NCBI GenBank assembly: GCA_030524525.1 | Contig: JAUNGI010000024.1 | Location: 1 to 38,016 of the forward strand | Direction: 5' to 3' | DNA from: Lachnospiraceae bacterium | GTDB taxonomy: Bacteria > Bacillota > Clostridia > Lachnospirales > Lachnospiraceae | Length of the DNA: 38,016 nucleotides | Shown here: piece by piece, positions 6,256 through 17,969 of the stretch | How positions within the stretch are numbered: the first letter of the stretch is position 1 | Layout of the letters: each line of letters begins with the position of its first letter | Translations under genes and position numbers: made by a program | Notes under the pieces: generated by a model | The model's input: the letters and a program-made list of their open reading frames with translations, nothing else | What the model was told of the DNA's origin: nothing | Databases searched by the model: none

Positions 6256-8340
6256 ATGTACAAAAGTTATTCTATGGAGATCGGGGGCAGAACCCTGACG
6301 GTCGATGTGAACCGGGTTGCCAAGCAGGCAAACGGCGCGGCTTTTATGCACTACGGAGATACGACGGTGCTTTCGACCGCGACCGCATCGGAAAAGCCCA
6401 GAGACGGGATCGATTTCTTCCCGCTGAGCGTGGAGTATGAGGAAAAGCTGTATGCCGCCGGAAAGATTCCGGGAGGCTTCAACAAGAGAGAGGGCAAGGC
6501 AAGCGAGAACGCGATCCTGACGTCCCGTGTCATTGACCGCCCGATGCGTCCGCTGTTTCCGAAGGATTATCGGAACGACGTAACGCTGAACAATATGGTC
6601 ATGAGCGTTGACCCGGACTGCGCGCCGGAAATCACCGCCATGCTCGGCTCCGCCATTGCGGTTGCCATTTCGGACATCCCGTTCGACGGTCCCTGCGCAA
6701 TGACGCAGATGGGGATCGTGGACGGCGAATTTGTCGTCAACCCGACGACCGCCCAGAAGAACGTATCGACGCTGGCGCTGACCGTGGCTTCCACAAGAGA
6801 AAAGGTCATCATGATCGAGGCAGGCGCAAAGGAAATTCCGGACGACGTGATGATCGAAGCGATCTATAAGGCGCACGAAGTCAACCAGACGATCATCGCG
6901 TTTATCGACAAGATCGTTGCCGAGTGCGGAAAGCCCAAGCACAGCTACACGAGCTGCGCGATCCCGGAGGAGCTGTTCGCCGCCATTAAGGAGCTGGTTC
7001 CGCCCGAAAAGATGGAGGAGGCAGTCTTTACCGACGAAAAGCAGGTAAGAGAGGAAAATATCCGCGTCATTAAGGAGCAGCTTGCCGAGGCGTTTGCCGA
7101 CAACGAGGAATGGCTCGCGCTGATCGACGAGGCGGTTTATCAGTATCAGAAGAAGACGGTGCGGAAGATGATCCTCAAGGATCACAAGAGACCGGACGGC
7201 CGCGAGATCACCCAGATCCGTCCGCTTGCCGCAGAGGTCGATATCGTTCCGAGAGTACACGGTTCCGCCATGTTTACGAGAGGACAGACCCAGATCTGTA
7301 CAATCACGACCTTGGCTCCGCTCAGCGAAGCGCAGCGTCTGGACGGTCTGGATACGACCGAAGTAAGCAAGCGCTATATGCACCATTACAATTTCCCGTC
7401 CTACTCCGTGGGCGAGACGAAGGTTTCCCGCGGGCCGGGCAGAAGAGAGATCGGCCACGGCGCTTTGGCGGAGAGAGCGCTGCTTCCGGTGCTTCCGAGC
7501 GAGGAGGAATTCCCGTACGCCATTCGTACCGTATCGGAGACATTCGAGTCCAACGGCTCCACCTCGCAGGCTTCCGTCTGCGCCTCCACGATGTCGCTGA
7601 TGGCTGCCGGCGTTCCGATCAAGAAGCCGGTTGCCGGTATTAGCTGCGGCCTCGTGACCGGAGATACCGACGACGATTATCTGGTGCTGACCGATATTCA
7701 GGGACTGGAAGATTTCTTCGGCGATATGGATTTCAAGGTTGCCGGTACGAGAGACGGTATTACCGCCATTCAGATGGACATTAAGATCCACGGCTTGACC
7801 AGACAGATCGTTGAGGAAGCCATTCGCCGCACCCACGAGGCGCGTCTCGTGATCATGGACGGCGTTATGAAGGATGCGATCGCCGAGCCGAGACCGACCG
7901 TAAACGCTTACGCACCGAAGATCATCCAGATCCAGATCGACCCCGCCAAGATCGGCGAAGTGGTCGGCCAGAGAGGCAAGACGATCAACGCGATCATTGA
8001 GCAGACCGGCGTGAAGATCGACATTACCGACGACGGCGCGGTTTCGATCTGCGGAACCGACGCGGAGGCAATGGCAAAGGCCCAGAAGCTGATCGAGATC
8101 ATCGTTACCGACTTCGAAGAAGGCATGGTAATGGAGGGCAAGGTCGTCAGCATCAAGGACTTCGGCGCATTCCTCGAATTTGCACCGGGCAAGGAGGCCA
8201 TGGTCCATATCTCCAAGATCGCCAAAGAGCGTATCAACCATGTGGAGGACGTTCTGACGCTTGGCGACGTCGTTAAGGCGGTTTGCCTCGGCAAGGACAA
8301 GATGGGCAGAGTCAGCTTCTCCATCAAGGATGTAAAGTAA
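6256..8340 (+). CDS. pnp: Polynucleotide phosphorylase
   Basis: 694 residues, the full family length. PNPase is a trimeric 3'-5' exoribonuclease that uses phosphate to release nucleoside diphosphates during RNA decay. The sequence shows the first RNase PH domain (about 10-215, with GDTTVLSTATAS), an all-alpha linker, and the second RNase PH domain (about 310-540). It then has the KH domain (about 550-610, with IGEVVGQRGKTINAI) and the S1 domain (about 620-694, with GKVVSIKDFGAFLEF). The active-site segment EDFFGDMDFK contains Asp486 and Asp492, matching the catalytic aspartates of the E. coli enzyme. ATG 6256 follows CGGAGG. A terminator-like stem lies downstream. Confidence 0.98.
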   Translation: MYKSYSMEIGGRTLTVDVNRVAKQANGAAFMHYGDTTVLSTATASEKPRDGIDFFPLSVEYEEKLYAAGKIPGGFNKREGKASENAILTSRVIDRPMRPLFPKDYRNDVTLNNMVMSVDPDCAPEITAMLGSAIAVAISDIPFDGPCAMTQMGIVDGEFVVNPTTAQKNVSTLALTVASTREKVIMIEAGAKEIPDDVMIEAIYKAHEVNQTIIAFIDKIVAECGKPKHSYTSCAIPEELFAAIKELVPPEKMEEAVFTDEKQVREENIRVIKEQLAEAFADNEEWLALIDEAVYQYQKKTVRKMILKDHKRPDGREITQIRPLAAEVDIVPRVHGSAMFTRGQTQICTITTLAPLSEAQRLDGLDTTEVSKRYMHHYNFPSYSVGETKVSRGPGRREIGHGALAERALLPVLPSEEEFPYAIRTVSETFESNGSTSQASVCASTMSLMAAGVPIKKPVAGISCGLVTGDTDDDYLVLTDIQGLEDFFGDMDFKVAGTRDGITAIQMDIKIHGLTRQIVEEAIRRTHEARLVIMDGVMKDAIAEPRPTVNAYAPKIIQIQIDPAKIGEVVGQRGKTINAIIEQTGVKIDITDDGAVSICGTDAEAMAKAQKLIEIIVTDFEEGMVMEGKVVSIKDFGAFLEFAPGKEAMVHISKIAKERINHVEDVLTLGDVVKAVCLGKDKMGRVSFSIKDVK

Positions 8341-8357
8341 AATTTCAGCGTACCAAA

Positions 8358-8401
8358 AAAGGCGTCATAGCAGAGGAAGCGGTTCCGGATATGGCGCCTT
8401 T
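8358..8401 (+). terminator. Terminator-like stem after pnp
   Basis: AAAGGCGTCATA (8358-8369) pairs with TATGGCGCCTTT (8390-8401) with one G-T pair; an inner GGAA/TTCC stem fills the loop. The T tract after the stem is short (the stem ends in TTT, then CTT), so termination may be incomplete. lacZ starts 21 bp later with no clear promoter of its own. Confidence 0.6.
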
Positions 8402-8419
8402 CTTACCATACGGAGGTAG

Positions 8420-13659
<5,240 letters not shown>

Positions 13660-13685
13660 AAAGAACGACAAGGGGAGGGCTTCTC

Positions 13686-14447
13686 ATGGCAATTTCGGTT
13701 TCCGTCTGCGATGACGATCCCTCCCAAATCAAATATCTGTGCGGACTGCTGGACGACTGGGCGGCGGATAAGCCCTTTGGACTATCCGTCTCCGCATACG
13801 ACAGCGCCGAGGCGTTTTTGTTTGATTATTCCGACCATCCCTGCGAGCTGCTCCTGCTGGACATCGAAATGAAGCGGCTGAACGGAATGGAGCTGGCAAA
13901 ACGGCTGCGGGCGGAAGGGGATCTGCTGCCGATCGTATTTATTACCGGCTTTTCCGAATATCTTGCCGAGGGCTACGAGGTGGAAGCGCTCCACTATCTT
14001 TTGAAGCCCGTCGATCGGTCAAAGCTGTATGCGGTGCTTGACCGGTATCTGAAACGGCACGGCGGAAAATCCGCCGGAATTCTGCTGACGGGGGAGGGGC
14101 AAACCCGGCATGTGCCGCCGGAGGGCATCGTCTTTTTGGAGGCGTGCGGGCATAGGACGGAGCTTCATCTGAACGACGGAGCCGTTTTTGCAAGCGACAA
14201 AAGCATTGGAGAATGGCGTCGCCTGCTCTGCGGGGCATCGGCAGAAAGCAAAGCGGAAAACGGGCGCTTGGCGGACTTCCTACCCACCCACCGCTCCTAT
14301 CTGGTCAATCTGCGCTATGTGCGGAGCATCGGAAAGACCGAGTGCGTTTTGGATTCCGGCGAAAGCGTTCCGCTGTCCCGGCGGCTTTGGCGGGAGGTCA
14401 ACGAGAGGTTTATTCGGTTTTACGGCTGGAATTCATCCACGCGATAA
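13686..14447 (+). CDS. LytTR-family response regulator
   Basis: 253 residues. The receiver domain (about 1-120) has the acidic pocket CDDDPSQ, the phosphoacceptor Asp59 in LLLLDIEM, the Thr of FITGFSEY, and the Lys of YLLKPV. The C-terminal LytTR DNA-binding domain (about 135-245) has the usual FLPTHRSYLVNLRYVRSI stretch. Such regulators bind pairs of direct 9-bp repeats. ATG 13686 follows GGGGAGGG, 26 bp after the GH95 stop. Its expected kinase partner is not adjacent: a type III toxin-antitoxin module of about 0.7 kb lies between them. The LytTR-like repeats before the ABC genes (15973-16001) are the likely target. Confidence 0.9.
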   Translation: MAISVSVCDDDPSQIKYLCGLLDDWAADKPFGLSVSAYDSAEAFLFDYSDHPCELLLLDIEMKRLNGMELAKRLRAEGDLLPIVFITGFSEYLAEGYEVEALHYLLKPVDRSKLYAVLDRYLKRHGGKSAGILLTGEGQTRHVPPEGIVFLEACGHRTELHLNDGAVFASDKSIGEWRRLLCGASAESKAENGRLADFLPTHRSYLVNLRYVRSIGKTECVLDSGESVPLSRRLWREVNERFIRFYGWNSSTR

Positions 14448-14495
14448 ACGGAATATTTATTAGATTTCCGCATAGAATTTTAACGGAAAGTCCTA

Positions 14496-14524
14496 TTGAC
14501 TTTCTTCTTTGTACTTGCTAGAAT
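14496..14524 (+). promoter_or_regulatory. Promoter of the type III antitoxin RNA
   Basis: TTGACT (14496-14501), a 17-bp spacer and TAGAAT (14519-14524), with an extended -10 TGC directly before the -10 box. This is one of the best promoters in the window. Transcription would start near 14531, just before the first antitoxin repeat. Confidence 0.85.
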
Positions 14525-14530
14525 GTAAAT

Positions 14531-14660
14531 ACAAAGAGAGTTTACCACTGACCGATATGTGGTATAAAAATGGTCGGGTTGAAAGTTTACCGCTGACCGA
14601 TATGCGGGATATAAGTGGTTGGGTTGAAAGTCTGGTCCTTCGCCGTAAGGCGAGGGACCT
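14531..14660 (+). ncRNA. cptI: Type III antitoxin RNA, CptI-like: two 45-nt pseudoknot repeats
   Basis: Two direct repeats, 14539-14583 and 14584-14628, match at 39 of 45 positions; AGT at 14629-14631 starts a third, truncated copy. In repeat 1 TACCAC (5-10) pairs with GTGGTA (21-26). In repeat 2 the core changes from CCAC/GTGG to CCGC/GCGG, a compensatory A-U to G-C substitution. The loop GACC (12-15) can pair with GGTC (34-37; GGTT in repeat 2), giving an H-type pseudoknot. Each unit ends in GAA followed by AGTTTACC, so an A-rich junction separates units, as expected where the cognate toxin cuts. Known antitoxins of this class are tandem pseudoknots that bind and inhibit the toxin. The call rests on structure and position, not on a database match. 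Confidence 0.85.
14539..14628 (+). repeat. Two tandem 45-nt direct repeats (antitoxin units)
   Basis: Units 14539-14583 and 14584-14628 are contiguous. They differ at unit positions 9, 22, 25, 29, 32 and 37. Positions 9 and 22 covary; position 37 changes a Watson-Crick pair to a G-U pair in the proposed pseudoknot. Confidence 0.95.
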
Positions 14661-14672
14661 TCTACTTTTATT
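14634..14672 (+). terminator. Terminator between antitoxin repeats and toxin gene
   Basis: GGTCCTTCGCC (14634-14644) pairs with GGCGAGGGACC (14649-14659) around a GTAA loop, with one G-T pair. The tail is TTCTACTTTTATT. In type III systems a leaky terminator here keeps antitoxin RNA in excess over toxin mRNA. Confidence 0.8.
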
Positions 14673-14700
14673 GATAAGGTTTCGGTGGTGAAGCAAACGA

Positions 14701-15183
14701 ATGAAGAAAACAGGATTTTATATTATTAAAGACAAATTTTTTGAGGATATGGCAGACCCCTATCTTAAGGGAAATAAAGCAGGCAACAGACCACACTACT
14801 ATTGCTTTGAAGAAGCGAATACAGGTATATATTGGATGATACCTTTATCCAGTAAAATAGAGAAGTATCAGAAAATCGTGGAAAAGAAAGAAAAAGACGG
14901 AAAACCTTGCGATATTATTCATATAGTCAAGCTGGATAACAGTCGGATAAGTGCCTTCTTAATTCAGGATATGTTTCCGATAACGGAGGAATATATAGAT
15001 CGAGAATATACTATTGCCGGAAACCATTTGATGCTGACCAGTGAACATACTGCCAAGGAAATTGAAAGGAAAGCGAAAAAGGTTCTGGGAATGCTGAAGC
15101 GAGGCGTAAAGTTTACACCGACGCAGCCGGATAGTATGAGTATATTTGAAAGGTTGTATTCCAAAACCAAAAAGGAAATTTGA
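14701..15183 (+). CDS. cptN: Type III toxin, CptN/ToxN-like endoribonuclease
   Basis: 160 residues. ToxN-family toxins cleave RNA at A-rich sites and are held inactive by their repeat RNA. Seen here are the N-terminal FYIIKDKFFEDM, RPHYYCF (30-36), the IPLSSK segment (47-52) that corresponds to the PLTSPK/PLSSPK active-site region of ToxN and AbiQ, and FLIQDMFPI. The sequence most resembles the CptN branch known from gut Clostridia. The start ATG 14701 has only a weak GGTGGTG upstream, which would keep toxin yield low. The gene is clearly more A+T-rich and uses more AAA, ATA and TAT codons than its neighbours, a sign of recent acquisition. It ends 10 bp before the histidine kinase start. ToxN, AbiQ or TenpN membership cannot be fully excluded. 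Confidence 0.85.
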   Translation: MKKTGFYIIKDKFFEDMADPYLKGNKAGNRPHYYCFEEANTGIYWMIPLSSKIEKYQKIVEKKEKDGKPCDIIHIVKLDNSRISAFLIQDMFPITEEYIDREYTIAGNHLMLTSEHTAKEIERKAKKVLGMLKRGVKFTPTQPDSMSIFERLYSKTKKEI

Positions 15184-15193
15184 GAGGTTTTCC

Positions 15194-15970
15194 ATGCATC
15201 CCATTTTGATTGTATTGTGCGTTTTGCTCGGCGCTGCCCTGACGCTCCTTGCCGCCGTCTGTTTGCGACGCGGGCTGTATTCCCTGATCGACCGCCGCAT
15301 CGAGCGGTTCCAAAGCGAGCTGATCGAAAAGCAGGTGTGCGAGATCGAAAATATGTACCGGCAGGTGCGGGGCTGGCGGCATGACTACCGCAACCATATT
15401 CAGAACATGAAAATTCAGTTGGACGAACGGAGCTACGATGCTCTGGAGCGCTATCTGAACGAGCTGGCGGACGACCTGAACAGCGTGGACACGGTGCTGA
15501 AAACCGGCAACGTCATGGCGGACGCCATCCTGAACAGCAAGCTTGCGGTCGCCGAACAACAGCAGATCAGGCTAAACGTAAAGGCAAGCATTCCCGAAAA
15601 GCTGCCGATGAGCGACGTGGAGCTTTGCTCCGTCCTTGGAAATATGCTTGACAACGCGGTGGAGGCGTGTGCGGCGCTTCCGGAAGACAAGCGCTTTCTG
15701 CGGGTTTATATCGGCAAACTGAAAGGGCAGTTTTATCTTTCGGTACAGAATTCCGCCGGAAGGGTGCGTAAGGAAAAGGGGACGTATCTCTCCACCAAGA
15801 AGGAGACTGGGGGAGAAAAACGGCACGGCTACGGGCTGTTCCGCATCGACCGCGTCGCAAAAAAATACGGCGGCTACGTCAATCGTCAAAACGAGGAGGG
15901 CGTGTTTGCCACCGAACTGCTGTTCCCGCTTCCTGCGGAACCCCCTTCCTCTGCGCAAACCGCCCTCTGA
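15194..15970 (+). CDS. GHKL-domain sensor histidine kinase with a single membrane segment
   Basis: 258 residues. One N-terminal transmembrane helix (about 3-25) is followed by a helical linker. The dimerisation segment WRHDYRNH carries the likely phosphoacceptor His, and a GHKL ATPase domain of the AgrC/LytS type follows (N box LGNMLDNAVEAC, and HGYGLFRI). No extracellular sensor domain is present, so it may read membrane state or a partner protein. ATG 15194 with GAGAGG upstream is preferred; an upstream in-frame ATG at 15146 lies inside the toxin gene. It is expected to phosphorylate the LytTR regulator at 13686-14447, from which it is separated by the toxin-antitoxin module. Confidence 0.85.
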   Translation: MHPILIVLCVLLGAALTLLAAVCLRRGLYSLIDRRIERFQSELIEKQVCEIENMYRQVRGWRHDYRNHIQNMKIQLDERSYDALERYLNELADDLNSVDTVLKTGNVMADAILNSKLAVAEQQQIRLNVKASIPEKLPMSDVELCSVLGNMLDNAVEACAALPEDKRFLRVYIGKLKGQFYLSVQNSAGRVRKEKGTYLSTKKETGGEKRHGYGLFRIDRVAKKYGGYVNRQNEEGVFATELLFPLPAEPPSSAQTAL

Positions 15971-15972
15971 AA

Positions 15973-16001
15973 ACCGTTCGTGCATTTTTTTGACCGTTCG
16001 T
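15973..16001 (+). promoter_or_regulatory. Pair of LytTR-type binding sites before the ABC genes
   Basis: ACCGTTCGT occurs at 15973-15981 and again at 15993-16001, on the same strand with an 11-bp gap. Both fit the LytTR consensus [TA][AC][CA]GTTN[AG][TG] at every position. The usual gap is 12-13 bp, so this one is slightly short. A weak -10 (TACGAT, 16033-16038) without a good -35 lies downstream, as expected for an activated promoter. The response regulator at 13686 is the natural binder. Confidence 0.6.
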
Positions 16002-16030
16002 GTCAGAATGAACACGGACGGTTCTTTTTT
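15993..16030 (+). terminator. Intrinsic terminator after the histidine kinase
   Basis: ACCGTTCGTGT (15993-16003) pairs with ACACGGACGGT (16012-16022) with one G-T pair and an 8-nt loop, followed by TCTTTTTT. One arm is also the second LytTR-like site, so the same bases may serve as operator and terminator. Confidence 0.75.
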
Positions 16031-16085
16031 GGTACGATAGGAACAACCGCAGCGGCAGCTTAAAGGGAGAAAGGAGCGTTGTTAG

Positions 16086-17969
16086 ATGGCGCGAAAACGT
16101 GTAAAGGTTGCAAAATATACCAAAGAAAAAAATGCCGAAGCATGGCGGAAATACCGGGAGGAGCAGGCAAAGCGAACATACGGCATGTGGGACTGCTTTC
16201 GCTACGTGTTCCGCGACCTGCGGCGGGAACATCCGCTGGCGCTGGTGATCAGCGCCGCGATTGTGGTGCTGGCGCTTGCCGGAAGCGTTATGGAGACCCT
16301 CGGCAACAAGTACCTTGTGGAGCTTGCGCTCGACGGCGGAGACCGCAAACGGCTGGTGCTGCTCTTTTTTTCGCTGATCGCCGCCGCAAAACTTTGCGGC
16401 TACGCCAAAAATCAGTGCGAGAACTATATGGGCTGTATGGGGCATCAGGAGATCAATCTGGCATGGATGAGACGGCTGCTTGCCAAAAATCTTACGATGG
16501 ACTATGAAAACAACGAAAAGGCAAAGATCAACGACCTGCTCAATAAAGCAGTACAGGCATGCTATCGGGGAGGCTCCGATGTGCTGTATAATTTTCGGCA
16601 GATGACGCTGACGGCGCTCACCTTCCTGACCTTCGGGGGCATTTTGTCGATGCTGAGCCCATGGCTCCTTCTGATCGTGGGCGTTCCCGCAGCCGCGTGC
16701 TATTATATCAACCGTCATAAAATGATGTGGATCTGGAATATGGCGGATAACTGGCAGAACTGCGAGCGGCAGCTGGGATATATCCAAAATAACGCGACCA
16801 ACTTCCGGGCAATGAAGGACGTGCAGCTTTACGGAATGCAGAGCTGGTTCCGGCAGAGCTACCGGCGTTCCTTTCAGGAGCGGCAGGATTGGAACGAGCA
16901 GCAGGACGTGTGGGAGCTGCGCCACCGGGTGCTGTCCCATATCGTGCAGTCCGCAGGGAATCTGGCGGCATACGCCTATGTGATCCTGCTGGTAGTCAAA
17001 GGCGAGATCGGCGCGGGCGATTTCGTTCTGTATTTTAATTCGATCATGCGGCTTTCCACGAGCGTGCGGGAGCTGTTTGAGCATTTCTCCGGACTGCCTT
17101 GGCAGGGGAAGCAGATTTCCTATATTCGGGAATATCTGGACTATGAAAACAACACGAACCGCGGCGCGGGCGCGCCGCTTCCGACCGGAGAATGCGAGAT
17201 CGAATTCCGCAATGTAAGCTACACCTATTATCAGGCGGAGCAGCCGACGCTGAGAAATATTTCCTTTACGCTGCACAAAGGCGAGCGGCTTGCGCTTGTG
17301 GGCTTGAACGGCGCAGGAAAAACGACGCTGATCAAGCTGATGTGCGGACTTTACGACCCGACCGAGGGCGAGATCCTCTTAAACGGCAGGAATGTCAAGG
17401 AGTACAACCGCACGGAATATTTCCGGCTGTTTTCCTGCGTATTTCAGGACATCAGCGTCCTGCCCGTAACGATTGCCGAAAACGTGGCGGGAGAGTCTTC
17501 GGATCGGCTGGACCGGGGGAGGGTAATCGACTGTCTGCAAAAGGCGGGCGTTTATGAGGACGTAATGCGTCTGCCGGAAAAGGAAAATACGCGGCTTCGG
17601 AAAAGCGTATGCGAGCAGGCGACCGATCTGTCGGGAGGACAGACGCAGAAGCTGGCGCTTGCCAAGGCGCTTTACAAGGACGCGCCCGTCCTGCTGCTCG
17701 ACGAGCCCACGGCGGCGCTCGATCCGCTTGCGGAGCAGCGGATGTATCAGAACTACGCGGAATTTTCCCAAGCGAGGGCAAGCGTATTTATTTCGCACCG
17801 TCTGGCGTCCACGCGCTTTTGCGACCGTATTCTGTTGCTCGAAAACGGAAGCGTCGCCGAGGAAGGCTCGCACGACGAGCTGATGCGGCTCGCCGGGAAA
17901 TATGCGGAGCTGTTCGAGCTGCAAAGCAGCTATTACAACGAAAAGAAGGGGGAGACGGAGTATGCGTGA
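16086..17969 (+). CDS. ABC exporter half-transporter 1 (permease fused to ATPase)
   Basis: 627 residues with six predicted transmembrane helices (about 50-325) followed by a nucleotide-binding domain (about 370-610). ATPase motifs: Walker A GLNGAGKTT with Lys412, Q-loop CVFQD, signature LSGGQ, Walker B VLLLDEPTAALD and the H-loop SHR. The N-terminus is strongly basic (MARKRVKVAKYTKEKN). ATG 16086 follows AAAGGAG. The next gene overlaps by 8 bp and encodes a second half-transporter, so the two most likely form a heterodimer. The substrate is unknown: no precursor peptide or immunity gene is visible nearby. Control by the LytTR system is suggested by position and by the upstream sites. Confidence 0.88.
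   Translation: MARKRVKVAKYTKEKNAEAWRKYREEQAKRTYGMWDCFRYVFRDLRREHPLALVISAAIVVLALAGSVMETLGNKYLVELALDGGDRKRLVLLFFSLIAAAKLCGYAKNQCENYMGCMGHQEINLAWMRRLLAKNLTMDYENNEKAKINDLLNKAVQACYRGGSDVLYNFRQMTLTALTFLTFGGILSMLSPWLLLIVGVPAAACYYINRHKMMWIWNMADNWQNCERQLGYIQNNATNFRAMKDVQLYGMQSWFRQSYRRSFQERQDWNEQQDVWELRHRVLSHIVQSAGNLAAYAYVILLVVKGEIGAGDFVLYFNSIMRLSTSVRELFEHFSGLPWQGKQISYIREYLDYENNTNRGAGAPLPTGECEIEFRNVSYTYYQAEQPTLRNISFTLHKGERLALVGLNGAGKTTLIKLMCGLYDPTEGEILLNGRNVKEYNRTEYFRLFSCVFQDISVLPVTIAENVAGESSDRLDRGRVIDCLQKAGVYEDVMRLPEKENTRLRKSVCEQATDLSGGQTQKLALAKALYKDAPVLLLDEPTAALDPLAEQRMYQNYAEFSQARASVFISHRLASTRFCDRILLLENGSVAEEGSHDELMRLAGKYAELFELQSSYYNEKKGETEYA

Noticed and set aside
6016-8241. A 741-codon open frame on the minus strand opposite pnp
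   Set aside because: It mirrors the pnp codon bias, has no recognisable domain or ribosome-binding site, and pnp is certain.
14465-14489. TTTCCG/CGGAAA stem after the response regulator as a terminator
   Set aside because: Only 6 bp, a 13-nt loop and no T tract; not convincing.
14539-14628. Possible CRISPR array
   Set aside because: The two 45-nt repeats are contiguous with no spacers and fold as pseudoknots; no cas gene is present.
17902-17961. Upstream ATG start for the second ABC protein
   Set aside because: The added residues are a Cys/Arg-rich shadow of the preceding gene; ATG 17962 has a strong ribosome-binding site.
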